Source of the DNA: a virus
Virus record (IMG/VR): IMGVR_UViG_3300033146_003848
Location: 62,001 to 126,000 of that record
Reading direction: 5' to 3' (one strand)
Length of the DNA: 64,000 bases
A model generated the notes under the pieces. The model was not told where the DNA came from. It saw only the letters and a list, made by a program, of their open reading frames with translations, and did no database searches. Numbering within the stretch: the stretch's first letter is position 1; every line of letters begins with the position of its first letter. The translations under genes and the position numbers were made by a program. Below are positions 49,113 through 55,914 of this stretch, piece by piece.

Positions 49113-49779
49113 GTATTGATTCCCTATTAGGACGGACTCCACTTAGGGAGGTAGGGTGTGGGACGAAGGCTCTCAATTAATATAGTGGAAATAGTGTATG
49201 CCCTTTTCATTAATGGGTATTAGTGGTTGACTTGTATGCAACGATAAAAAATTCTTAATAGTAAAGTGCAAGTGAAGTAATTTTTGTTCTTAAAGTCACA
49301 CTATCATATATTGTTGGTCATTATATTGATTCGCCGGTTCGTCTGTGTCGCGAAAGGGCACGTACTTAGTAGTATAGTATTGATGAATCCTGTGTTTTTA
49401 TGGGAACGAGTGCCGGTTTCCCTTAACCATCGAGGATCCTGGACTTATGGTCAATGGATATGCGTGTTTGCGAGGATTGGATCCATTTAGGACGGACTCC
49501 ACTTAGGACGGTCGAATTCGGGATAAAATTGGAAACCGGCACGGTTGAAATCATTAGAGAAAATCGTCACTAGGACTTGTTTATATTGGACTGATAGGAT
49601 TTGAGTGGACTTTTTCGTTTTCGCCTCGAGGTGATCCTATTTCTTGGGTTGGATGGTTGAATGGTTATGAGTACTTAGTGGTAACCGACTTTTTATTGAT
49701 TTGAGTCGGATTTGTATGGTGTTGCCGGTTGAAATCATTGACGGATTTCGTCACTACACAATTGGTTGGAATTTTCACT
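49113..49779. other. non-coding region with recurring structured motifs
   Basis: No frame has a ribosome-binding site. Recurring elements: TTAGGACGGACTCCACTTAGG (49131 and 49489, 20-bp core), ggttgaaatcatt...tcgtcacta (49544 and 49730), and ggtttcccttaacc (49415). Local GC is above the genome average. Confidence 0.6.
49410..49542 (+). ncRNA. candidate RNA closed by a 12-bp long-range stem
   Basis: GTGCCGGTTTCC (49410-49421) is the exact reverse complement of GGAAACCGGCAC (49531-49542). Between them lie GGATCC twice and two AGGACGG motifs. No promoter with good -10 was found, so transcription is uncertain. The same stem sequence reappears as a compact hairpin at 52580. Confidence 0.45.
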
Positions 49780-50061
49780 TTATTTGATGATTCCCATTCG
49801 TTCGAATTCGAAGTCTACGGCTTCGTTGAAGGATGACTTGTACAATTCATCAATTTGTTCTTGTAATATTGTCATTCTCAAGTGGGACCTTCCGATATCA
49901 CGGAGTTGCATGGTTCGTTCTTCATAGAACAATTCTTTTGTTTCGAAGTCTTCGGGTTGCATAATCCTTACTACTTCTGTGAGTACTTTTGCGGCCCTTT
50001 GGTTTCCGAAGTACTCTCTTTGGAGGTCTTCCATTTTTGTTTTGTCGTGGTGATTCATCAT
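49780..50061 (-). CDS. helical protein, unknown
   Basis: 93 residues, all-helical and charged (LQREYFGNQRAAKVLTEVVR). GAGGGAAGTAAA precedes the start on this strand. Single gene behind promoter 50130-50158. No family recognised. Confidence 0.65.
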   Translation of the reverse strand: MMNHHDKTKMEDLQREYFGNQRAAKVLTEVVRIMQPEDFETKELFYEERTMQLRDIGRSHLRMTILQEQIDELYKSSFNEAVDFEFERMGIIK

Positions 50062-50129
50062 TTTACTTCCCTCATCATACTAAATTAATAATCAATTGAA
50101 AGTAACACTATTGATACTTTCATAATAAT

Positions 50130-50158
50130 AGTATAACATATAATATCAACCGAGTCAA
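50130..50158 (-). promoter_or_regulatory. early-type promoter with 5' stem-loop, for 50061
   Basis: Leftward TTGACT, 17-bp spacer, TATACT, TGT upstream; leader GAAAGT...ACTTTC. It lies back to back with the rightward promoter at 50192. Confidence 0.9.
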
Positions 50159-50191
50159 CGTTATAATGAATTATTTTAAATTATTATTTTA

Positions 50192-50220
50192 TTGACACGG
50201 TTGATATTATATGTTATTAT
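50192..50220 (+). promoter_or_regulatory. early-type promoter for 50278
   Basis: TTGACA, 17-bp spacer, TATTAT, TGT upstream. Divergent from 50130-50158. Confidence 0.75.
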
Positions 50221-50277
50221 TGACTCGTATTATTAATATTGATATTACAAACGATAACAACAAAAAGGAGACTTATT

Positions 50278-50502
50278 ATGACTAATGCAGAAATTAAACA
50301 AGTACTTAATGAAAAAATGGAATTGATGGAACGCCACTACAAGAACAGACTTATTACCGAGGAAGTGTGGAAAGAAGTACTAATCATGGACAATTACTAT
50401 AAGAAAATTGTAAAGAATTACGCCTTCGCACTTCGTCAACGCCAAAAACAAATTGAAGAAACGTATGATCCTAGAAGTCGTAAGAAAAGTAATGAAATAT
50501 AG
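50278..50502 (+). CDS. small basic protein, lone rightward gene
   Basis: 74 residues from ATG 50278 (AAGGAGACTTATT). Helical, basic C-terminus (RQRQKQIEETYDPRSRKKSN). The only rightward gene between 49 and 61.8 kb, converging with the leftward operon from 51708. Unknown function. Confidence 0.65.
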   Translation: MTNAEIKQVLNEKMELMERHYKNRLITEEVWKEVLIMDNYYKKIVKNYAFALRQRQKQIEETYDPRSRKKSNEI

Positions 50503-50506
50503 TAAA

Positions 50507-50704
50507 TTATATAACGATTAATTCTAAAAGTCCACACTTAATTATCCCAGAAGTCAACGTCATATTTGGTATATTCATTTGACTATTAATTGTTTGATCG
50601 ATGGCTTCACTTAAGTCCTTTGTGTTTATGTTAATTGTTTTGTTTGATACCATCACTTTATCATTGACTTGGAAAGTCCTTTTGACTAATAGGCTAAATT
50701 GCAT
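50507..50704 (-). CDS. small protein, unknown
   Basis: 65 residues from ATG 50704 (CAGGGAGAATCAAGG site), overlapping the upstream gene by 11 bases. The NINTKDLSEAIDQTIN segment resembles QVNTDDLHEAIEKVLQ of 53357-53587, so the two may be paralogs. Last gene of its operon. Confidence 0.6.
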   Translation of the reverse strand: MQFSLLVKRTFQVNDKVMVSNKTININTKDLSEAIDQTINSQMNIPNMTLTSGIIKCGLLELIVI

Positions 50705-50879
50705 CCTTGATTCTCCCTGTTTCCTTGAATTGTAAGTACTTTTTAATATCATTGATGGTGATATGGTCAAGTATACCATAGGCATTCTTTGTATTCATTG
50801 TTCCGGACCCTTCAATTAACGTTGTTGTTGCCAACATTATTTGATTTAATTGGGTATCATTCATTTTATTTTGTTGCAT
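50694..50879 (-). CDS. small protein, unknown
   Basis: 61 residues after AAAGGAGGAAATT. Helical; NTKNAYGILDHITINDIKKY could be a small DNA-binding helix pair. No family recognised. Confidence 0.6.
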   Translation of the reverse strand: MQQNKMNDTQLNQIMLATTTLIEGSGTMNTKNAYGILDHITINDIKKYLQFKETGRIKDAI

Positions 50880-50892
50880 AATTTCCTCCTTT

Positions 50893-51144
50893 TTAATATA
50901 TTAAGTGACCATTTTTAAGGCGATGAATAAATTCTTTCATTGCATTAGTGATGGTTTTTACTTCAATTTTTTCTGTCTCAGTCCATTCATCAGTAATATC
51001 CTTGATTAACAAGTCTACGTTTCCCTCTTCATCACTCAATTGGTGATAATATGCAAACAAGAATGACTTGGCATCATATGAGAATTTTGTGTCCCTTAAT
51101 TTCTTCAAGAAAGTCCTTTTAGTCGTTGTTGTTTTAAATAACAT
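50893..51144 (-). CDS. small protein, unknown
   Basis: 83 residues from ATG 51144; the ATG in ATGGAG (51156) is the ribosome-binding site. Basic start LFKTTTTKRTFLKKL, acidic middle. The TITNAMKEFIHRL end parallels RTIKMIIEEMVRK of the 51483 gene. Confidence 0.6.
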   Translation of the reverse strand: MLFKTTTTKRTFLKKLRDTKFSYDAKSFLFAYYHQLSDEEGNVDLLIKDITDEWTETEKIEVKTITNAMKEFIHRLKNGHLIY

Positions 51145-51157
51145 AATGACCTCCATT

Positions 51158-51403
51158 TTAAATTGTTCCCTTCACGTACTCAGTGAAGGAGAATGCAAAT
51201 ATTTCTGATTCATTGGCATCATCCAATGAATATACTTCTAGGCTTTCCAAGAAGTCAATCACTTCTTCTTCCCCATACTTTTCACCATACACTTCACAAA
51301 TGGAATCGGCAATACTTTCCAATTCATAAACCTCATTGACTTCCACACAGTGACAGTAATGTCCATTCCTTTCCTCAAGTACTTCTTCGAAAATCATATT
51401 CAT
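51158..51403 (-). CDS. acidic protein, unknown
   Basis: 81 residues from ATG 51403 (GAAGGAGAATAAA). Very acidic, helical (SICEVYGEKYGEEEVIDFLE). Preceded by a 10-bp hairpin at 51441-51470. DNA-mimic-like charge, function unknown. Confidence 0.6.
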   Translation of the reverse strand: MNMIFEEVLEERNGHYCHCVEVNEVYELESIADSICEVYGEKYGEEEVIDFLESLEVYSLDDANESEIFAFSFTEYVKGTI

Positions 51404-51482
51404 TTTATTCTCCTTCAAATTGTTATTCTCATCATAATGCAAGGATCATTCCACTATTGAAATGACCCTTCGTTGTTGTACC

Positions 51483-51641
51483 CTAATTATACTTTCTGAC
51501 CATTTCTTCGATGATCATTTTAATCGTCCTTGTTTCCTCTTCAGACTCCTTTGTCTTGGTGATGATTGCAAAGTGGCTTAATTTATCATACTCGTCTAAT
51601 GAGTATGCGACTTTGTGGTTTTGAATCGTTGTTGTTAACAT
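51483..51641 (-). CDS. 52-residue protein
   Basis: MLTTTIQNHKVAYSLDEYDK... from ATG 51641 after AACGGAGGCTATC, first gene behind promoter 51708-51736. Helical second half. Clear regulatory context makes it a confident small gene. Confidence 0.65.
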   Translation of the reverse strand: MLTTTIQNHKVAYSLDEYDKLSHFAIITKTKESEEETRTIKMIIEEMVRKYN

Positions 51642-51707
51642 GATAGCCTCCGTTTTAAGTAATCAATAATCAATTGATAGTAACACTATTGTTACTATCA
51701 TAATACT

Positions 51708-51736
51708 AGTATAACATATAATATCAACCAAGTCAA
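51708..51736 (-). promoter_or_regulatory. early-type promoter with 5' stem-loop, for 51641-50507 operon
   Basis: TTGACT, 17-bp spacer, TATACT, TGT upstream; leader GATAGTAAC-aatagt-GTTACTATC, a 9-bp stem. Confidence 0.9.
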
Positions 51737-51966
51737 TTACTTTTGTTGATATACTCTAAAAAATTAATTGACACTTGCCCATATTGAATGTCGCAGACTC
51801 CGTCTCCTATTAACGCCTCTCTGTGATACTTGTCGACTACTTCACCATCATGCCTCACTATTTGGTTAATAAATTCATTTTCTGCGGCATCCCTATCGTG
51901 AAAGTCAAACACGAATTGGTCATTCACTTGATTTTTATACGTTACGGTTACAACAATTACTTTCAT
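51733..51966 (-). CDS. small protein, unknown
   Basis: 77 residues from the second of two adjacent ATGs (GGAG seven bases away). Alpha/beta: VIVVTVTYKNQVNDQFVFD, then HDRDAAENEFINQIVRHDGE. Its leader is identical to that of the next gene upstream. Stop overlaps the -35 of the following promoter. Confidence 0.65.
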   Translation of the reverse strand: MKVIVVTVTYKNQVNDQFVFDFHDRDAAENEFINQIVRHDGEVVDKYHREALIGDGVCDIQYGQVSINFLEYINKSN

Positions 51967-52062
51967 CATAAGTCTCCTTTCTTCTAAATTAATAATCAAT
52001 TGAAAGTAACACTATTGATACTTTCATAATACTAGTATAACATATAATATTAGCCAAGTCAA
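51967..52062 (-). repeat. promoter-leader direct repeat, copy A
   Basis: 96 bases identical to 52400-52495, covering -35 to ribosome-binding site. Confidence 0.95.
52034..52062 (-). promoter_or_regulatory. early-type promoter with 5' stem-loop, for 51966
   Basis: TTGACT, 17-bp spacer, TATACT, TGT upstream; leader GAAAGT...ACTTTC. Confidence 0.9.
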
Positions 52063-52171
52063 TTAATTTATGTTTGAAGTAAAAAAATTCAAATAAGTGT
52101 TACTTTTCTTTGATTGTTTTTGATTGTCTGGGACTTGATTTTTGAGTAATATTGAAGTACTTTACTTTATG

Positions 52172-52399
52172 TTATTGATACTTTTCGAAAATAGGAAGTG
52201 AGACTTCATTACCGTGTATTACACTATCATCATAATTCAAGGAGTCCGAATACACTTTGTTATTAATAAGGGCCATTCTTCGTCGTCGGTTCTTTTCCAT
52301 ATTAATGATGAAATTATTTCCCCTCACTTTCCATTCATCATTGGTTAACCTCATTTGATTCACCAATATCATCAAGTCTTTTCTTTTAGGCATTACCAT
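52172..52399 (-). CDS. small basic protein, unknown
   Basis: 75 residues from ATG 52399 (52402 also possible). Basic middle with EKNRRRRMALINNK. Leader identical to that of 51966 while the proteins are unrelated, so the control region was duplicated without its gene. Confidence 0.65.
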   Translation of the reverse strand: MVMPKRKDLMILVNQMRLTNDEWKVRGNNFIINMEKNRRRRMALINNKVYSDSLNYDDSVIHGNEVSLPIFEKYQ

Positions 52400-52495
52400 C
52401 ATAAGTCTCCTTTCTTCTAAATTAATAATCAATTGAAAGTAACACTATTGATACTTTCATAATACTAGTATAACATATAATATTAGCCAAGTCAA
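52400..52495 (-). repeat. promoter-leader direct repeat, copy B
   Basis: 96 bases identical to 51967-52062. Confidence 0.95.
52467..52495 (-). promoter_or_regulatory. early-type promoter with 5' stem-loop, for 52399
   Basis: TTGACT, 17-bp spacer, TATACT, TGT upstream; same leader as 52034. Confidence 0.9.
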
Positions 52496-52523
52496 CGTTA
52501 TATGAAAGTATTTTTTGATGATC

Positions 52524-52539
52524 GGTTAGGTACCTAACC
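52524..52539. repeat. 16-bp perfect palindrome
   Basis: GGTTAGGTACCTAACC, between two transcription units, followed by GGAGAGGGCCC and an AGGACGG motif. Could be an operator for a dimeric regulator. Confidence 0.5.
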
Positions 52540-52579
52540 AATGGAGAGGGCCCAAGTAGGACGGTTGAAAGTCACCTCA

Positions 52580-52611
52580 GAAACCGGCACTCTGTGACGA
52601 GTGCCGGTTTC
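52580..52611 (-). terminator. 13-bp hairpin after the 53784-52613 operon
   Basis: GAAACCGGCACTC-6 nt-GAGTGCCGGTTTC, one base after the last stop on the minus strand. Very stable but no U-tract on either strand. The arm equals the long-range stem at 49410/49531. Confidence 0.6.
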
Positions 52612-52612
52612 C

Positions 52613-52894
52613 CTATCCCGTTATATACTCAATTCCATGGCTCTCACAATGACACTTTTGACTAGAGTCGTTCGCCTCATATATGTCATCACCACTCACT
52701 TCTACTGAGTCAGTGGACTTATAATAGTATATGTAATTAGCCTTCATTGTCGCACTCTCCCAATTCCACTTATTAATAATGGTCAGGAAGTCTTCTACTT
52801 TAAAACACCACACTTTTTGTTCTAACCCTCGATTATAGTAAGTGAATTCCCTATAATTACATAAGTACATTGCATCTGCCTTTGATATTAACAT
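52613..52894 (-). CDS. small protein, unknown
   Basis: 93 residues, Trp/Tyr-rich (IINKWNWESATMKANYIYYY), late HCESH. TAATG junction with the upstream membrane protein. Last gene of a five-gene operon. Confidence 0.65.
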   Translation of the reverse strand: MLISKADAMYLCNYREFTYYNRGLEQKVWCFKVEDFLTIINKWNWESATMKANYIYYYKSTDSVEVSGDDIYEANDSSQKCHCESHGIEYITG

Positions 52895-53283
52895 TAGTGT
52901 CTCCCATGTCGTCTGTTATCAAGCCTCATTTGTTCCGTTTTTAATATTACTTTATTCATTAACCATACAGGAATTGTTAGTATTCCACCCAATATCACGT
53001 TGAAGGTTGACGTAAACAAAAACAAATTGAACCAAGGAATTTCAAAGAAAGGAGTATGATAGTGTGTTCCAACAATTAAAACGCCAAAGTATGCCGCAGA
53101 AAACGTTCCTGAAATAATATAGGGCAATGGTCCTGCAATAAGTATTATTATCATTGCCCAAAGTCCCATATATATATTCCAATCGTCTAATGGAATACCA
53201 CTAAATGCACCTGTTGATAAGTACACGTATGGTCCCAAAATTATTAATATTGCAATTAGTCGCCATTTGATAAAGTCCCACAT
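52894..53283 (-). CDS. polytopic membrane protein
   Basis: 129 residues from ATG 53283 (CGGAGAAAGTG). Four hydrophobic segments (about 8-26, 38-58, 62-80 and 88-112) and a basic Arg/His tail (RLDNRRHGRH). No family recognised; could be a small channel or a membrane-remodelling protein. Confidence 0.7.
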   Translation of the reverse strand: MWDFIKWRLIAILIILGPYVYLSTGAFSGIPLDDWNIYMGLWAMIIILIAGPLPYIISGTFSAAYFGVLIVGTHYHTPFFEIPWFNLFLFTSTFNVILGGILTIPVWLMNKVILKTEQMRLDNRRHGRH

Positions 53284-53360
53284 CACTTTCTCCGTTTTCT
53301 AATTGGAGGTCGTTTTTTGAATAAGTCTAGTAAAGTCTTTTTGCGTGGCCTATTTCTCAT
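53283..53360 (-). CDS. 25-residue highly basic peptide
   Basis: MRNRPRKKTLLDLFKKRPPI and RKRRK: 13 of 25 residues are Lys or Arg. AAAGGAGAATATT precedes it; ATGA overlap with the gene before and TGATG junction with the membrane protein behind it. The locked overlaps on both sides make it a real gene. RNA or membrane binding is likely from charge. Confidence 0.65.
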   Translation of the reverse strand: MRNRPRKKTLLDLFKKRPPIRKRRK

Positions 53361-53587
53361 AATATTCTCCTTTTATGTAAGTCGTCCTTATTGAATTTAA
53401 TAATTCTACCTCCGACTTTCTGATGTCGGTAGTGAATTTCTTCATTAAGGAGAACCAAGTCTTCCATAGTGTGATTTTTTGCCTGTAATACTTTTTCGAT
53501 TGCCTCGTGCAAGTCGTCTGTATTGACTTGCACTATTTCACAGGTTTCCAATAAGTCGTATTGTTTTTTAATTTCCAATTCAATCAT
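53357..53587 (-). CDS. small protein, unknown
   Basis: 76 residues, ATGA overlap with both neighbours. VQVNTDDLHEAIEKVLQAKN resembles the 50507 gene product. Otherwise charged and alpha/beta. Confidence 0.6.
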   Translation of the reverse strand: MIELEIKKQYDLLETCEIVQVNTDDLHEAIEKVLQAKNHTMEDLVLLNEEIHYRHQKVGGRIIKFNKDDLHKRRIL

Positions 53588-53784
53588 AATATTCCCATGC
53601 CTTTTAATTCACACTTGATTTTCGCAGGTACTTCAGAGAGTGATACTTTGGTTTCCATCACTTTCCAATAAGTGCAACGACCATACTCATACATTTCTCT
53701 CATAGTCTCGTCTGCCTCTTCTTGATTGTTGTAATAGCCGATTCCAATGATTCCAATTAAGGCGATAAGTAATACTTTCTTCAT
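53584..53784 (-). CDS. small exported or membrane-anchored protein
   Basis: 66 residues from ATG 53784 (CGGAGACTATT behind a two-hairpin leader). MKKVLLIALIGIIGIGYYNN is a signal peptide or N-terminal anchor; the remaining 45 residues have two cysteines (GRCTYW, IKCELKG). First gene of the operon. Confidence 0.7.
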   Translation of the reverse strand: MKKVLLIALIGIIGIGYYNNQEEADETMREMYEYGRCTYWKVMETKVSLSEVPAKIKCELKGMGIL

Positions 53785-53803
53785 AATAGTCTCCGATTTT
53801 AAA

Positions 53804-53815
53804 GTCTTCTCTGAC
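53804..53815 (-). promoter_or_regulatory. conserved leader hairpin (GTC-AGAGAA-GAC)
   Basis: Second leader hairpin before 53784. Confidence 0.7.
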
Positions 53816-53862
53816 TTAAAAATTAATAAAACAAACAATCAATATCGATTGTTTATATATAT

Positions 53863-53891
53863 AGTATAACATATAAAAGTAGCCAAGTCAA
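53863..53891 (-). promoter_or_regulatory. early-type promoter with two leader hairpins, for 53784 operon
   Basis: TTGACT, 17-bp spacer, TATACT, TGT upstream; leader AAACAATC-gatatt-GATTGTTT. Confidence 0.9.
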
Positions 53892-54241
53892 TTAATTATT
53901 GAGAATTGTGATGATGGTGTCGCATTATCAATACCATTCTCATTCAAACAATTTGAACAATCAGAACACTCTTGGCAATTATCACAATTTAAACACCATT
54001 GACAATACGAAAGGCTCGTGCAATCGGTACAGTCATATGAATATGATACATTTTTACAATTGATGAGCCTTGTCGAGTAATAACAATGGTGACTTCTTGT
54101 GCAGTCAGTGCAATTGGTGCAATCAGTACAATTGTCTAATGAAGAAGACTTCTTAATTGCCTCTTCTTCAGTGCAGTCTGACCATTTGTTGTTGTTCTCG
54201 TCTTGCCAATATTCCACGTGGTTCAATATTACTTTTTTCAT
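53888..54241 (-). CDS. CxxC-repeat protein, family member 4
   Basis: 117 residues from ATG 54241 (AAGGAGAATAAA). N-module VEYWQDENNNKWSDCTEEEA, KKSSSLDNC, then Cys triplets (CTDCTNCTDC), a Tyr/Ser-rich break (RSHHCYYSTRLINC) and a second triplet block (CQWCLNCDNCQECSDC). Opposite strand and different operon from its three relatives, so the family has spread by copying rather than simple tandem duplication. Confidence 0.8.
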   Translation of the reverse strand: MKKVILNHVEYWQDENNNKWSDCTEEEAIKKSSSLDNCTDCTNCTDCTRSHHCYYSTRLINCKNVSYSYDCTDCTSLSYCQWCLNCDNCQECSDCSNCLNENGIDNATPSSQFSIIN

Positions 54242-54242
54242 T

Positions 54243-54458
54243 TTATTCTCCTTTTGTTGTTCGTACTTCATACTTCCCATTTGATGAGAAGTGATTGGCA
54301 ATACTTTCCACCACTTCGTCTTCTGTGTTACCAATTGCCCAAGAGTCTAAGTCCTTCACGTATGCCCAATATTCACCGTCTCTAAAAACAGTATCGACAC
54401 TGAATCTTTCAAACACATACTTCGCATTTTTCACAAGGACTTCAAAATTAATTCTCAT
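54243..54458 (-). CDS. HicB-like domain protein
   Basis: 71 residues from ATG 54458. DTVFRDGEYWAYVKDLDSWA then IGNTEDEVVESIANHF follows the HicB antitoxin fold (strand-strand-loop, G-x-T-x-EA helix). No HicA toxin gene or HicB C-terminal DNA-binding helix is present. A stand-alone HicB domain might neutralise host HicA; this is inference. Confidence 0.5.
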   Translation of the reverse strand: MRINFEVLVKNAKYVFERFSVDTVFRDGEYWAYVKDLDSWAIGNTEDEVVESIANHFSSNGKYEVRTTKGE

Positions 54459-54477
54459 AATAGTCTCCGATTTTAAA

Positions 54478-54489
54478 GTCTTTACTGAC
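54478..54489 (-). promoter_or_regulatory. conserved leader hairpin (GTC-AGTAAA-GAC)
   Basis: Second leader hairpin before 54458. Confidence 0.7.
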
Positions 54490-54536
54490 TTAACAATTAA
54501 TAAAACAAACAATCAATATCGATTGTTTATAATACT

Positions 54537-54565
54537 ACTATAACATTTAAATGAAACCATGTCAA
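54537..54565 (-). promoter_or_regulatory. early-type promoter with two leader hairpins, for 54458
   Basis: TTGACA, 17-bp spacer, TATAGT, TGT upstream; leader AAACAATC...GATTGTTT. Confidence 0.9.
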
Positions 54566-55087
54566 GACTTTTTAATATCATTTTATCATTATTTTACCCT
54601 CATTGAAACCATTGCAATTTCATTTCAAGTCAATATGGAACCTTGTATCAATAAACAAGTGAGGACTTCAGTAATAATGAAATGAATTGAACCGGTGTTG
54701 ATTCTGAGTCAAAATGATATCACTAATACTTTACTATTCAAAAATTGTTTTCGTTGCAAATATCATAAAAGGATCACTTGAAAATGAAATAGGATGAAAT
54801 GAATTGAAAGTGAAACAAAATGAAGTAGGGTTAATTAAAGTGAGACTGAAGTGGAGGGAATTTGTATTTGATACTGATTGACTTCGGTTGGTAATATTTC
54901 AATTGCAACCTCGTTAGGGTTTAACCGTCCCGATTGATATGATACCTCAATATTGAATTTAATTAGGTGGAATCCAAGTATGAACCCTAAATGAGGATGG
55001 TTACCAAAAAGGACGGTACAGTGTAAATTGAAAATAAACCCTTAATTTTTTTAAGTGTCCATCGTTGATATTATTATTACTACTTCC
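54566..55087. other. gene-free stretch, start of the cassette array
   Basis: No supported frame. Contains AATACTTTACTATTC (54725), two AACCGTCC / AGGACGGTAC motifs (54928, 55010), and many short GAAATGAA-type repeats around 54780-54830. A weak CTTAA-TTTTT-TTAAG hairpin near 55042 may end the 55360 transcript. Confidence 0.5.
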
Positions 55088-55360
55088 TTAAATTGTTTCT
55101 AAGTCAAATTTAAGTGAAGTAGTGTTTTTTATATATTCATAAAATTTATACGACCCTGTTGATAGTAGAGACGATATTAATGATGATGATATTTCAATAT
55201 TACTTGTATCAATTAAAAACATGAATAATTGATACTCTTCTGTCTCGGTCAAATCAGTATCAGACTGAGCCAAAATCATGAGGGTTTGGGTAAGTGTGGA
55301 ATTGATAAAAAGTGATCTGAAGTCTTTTTCTGATACTTTACAATCGTTTATAATAATCAT
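55088..55360 (-). CDS. cassette gene 1, paralog of cassette gene 3
   Basis: 90 residues after CAGGAAAAGAAA. FINSTLTQTLMILAQSDTDL, EEYQLFMFLID and TGSYKFYEYIKNTTSLKFDL align with the product of 57184-57585. Helical, function unknown. Single-gene unit with its own promoter. Confidence 0.65.
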   Translation of the reverse strand: MIIINDCKVSEKDFRSLFINSTLTQTLMILAQSDTDLTETEEYQLFMFLIDTSNIEISSSLISSLLSTGSYKFYEYIKNTTSLKFDLETI

Positions 55361-55380
55361 TTTCTTTTCCTGTTTTTAAA

Positions 55381-55392
55381 GTCTCTACTGAC
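55381..55392 (-). promoter_or_regulatory. conserved leader hairpin (GTC-AGTAGA-GAC)
   Basis: Second leader hairpin before cassette gene 1. Confidence 0.7.
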
Positions 55393-55442
55393 TAAAAAAT
55401 TAATAAGAACACAAACAATTAATATCAATTGTTTATAATACT

Positions 55443-55471
55443 AGTATAACACTTAAATGAGACCTTGTCAA
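55443..55471 (-). promoter_or_regulatory. early-type promoter with two leader hairpins, cassette 1
   Basis: TTGACA, 17-bp spacer, TATACT, TGT upstream; leader AAACAATT-gatatt-AATTGTTT, differing from its neighbours by a compensated C-G to T-A pair. Confidence 0.9.
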
Positions 55472-55690
55472 TTCCATTTCAAATTAATTTTATAAAAAAA
55501 AAGAAATATACTTACTTCAAATAGTCTCATATTCAATCGAGATCAAACGATATGGAAAAATGAATAGTAAAGTATATACTTGAAATAAAAAATGATTATT
55601 ATCAAAACACAATAGGTCTCAATGTTATTTTATTCAATCAATACCTTCCCTAATTTATATCGTCCATTTAGGACGGTTCCCAACCATAAT

Positions 55691-55850
55691 AGGTCGTCAC
55701 TAAAGTAAAATTGAACCTCGATGAGAATTAATGATTCCCAAATAGGACGGTACAGAGACATTGACCTCGATAGGTCGTCACTAAAGTAAAATTGAACCTC
55801 GATGAGAATTAATGATTCCCAAATAGGACGGTACAGAGACGATTCGACCT
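55691..55850. repeat. 81-bp tandem repeat, two copies
   Basis: Unit AGGTCGTCACTAAAGTAAAA ... TAATGATTCCCAAATAGGAC ... GACCTCGAT at 55691 and 55772, almost identical. The GACCT-cgat-AGGTC junction can form a small hairpin. Confidence 0.9.
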
Positions 55851-55871
55851 CGATAGGGAATAGTATTATAT

Positions 55872-55905
55872 AAAAAAAAGTAGTTGCTATTCGCAACTAC
55901 TTTTT
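55872..55905 (-). terminator. intrinsic terminator of cassette gene 2
   Basis: On the minus strand AAAAAGTAGTTGC-gaata-GCAACTACTTTTT, ending in eight U. The same hairpin closes cassettes 3, 4 and 5. Confidence 0.9.
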
Positions 55906-55914
55906 ATCAAATAT

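Larger units (their letters stand above)
55472..55914. other. cassette spacer with conserved blocks
   Basis: Holds the ATTCAATCGAGATCAAACGA block (55532), ATACCTTCCCTAATTTA (55641), the 81-bp tandem repeat (55691) and a terminator for cassette gene 2 (55872). Apparent long frames here consist of the repeat and begin in the terminator. Confidence 0.7.

Noticed and set aside
49284-49490. Rightward frame of 68 codons
   Set aside because: No ribosome-binding site, crosses the long-range stem and repeated motifs, odd composition.
49300-49560. tRNA-like segments (GGTTCG, GGTCGAATTC)
   Set aside because: No acceptor stem, anticodon arm or CCA-proximal pairing could be assembled; no tRNA was found in the window.
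49882-50088. Rightward frame opposite the 49780 gene
   Set aside because: Aromatic-rich shadow of a leftward gene that has its own promoter and ribosome-binding site.
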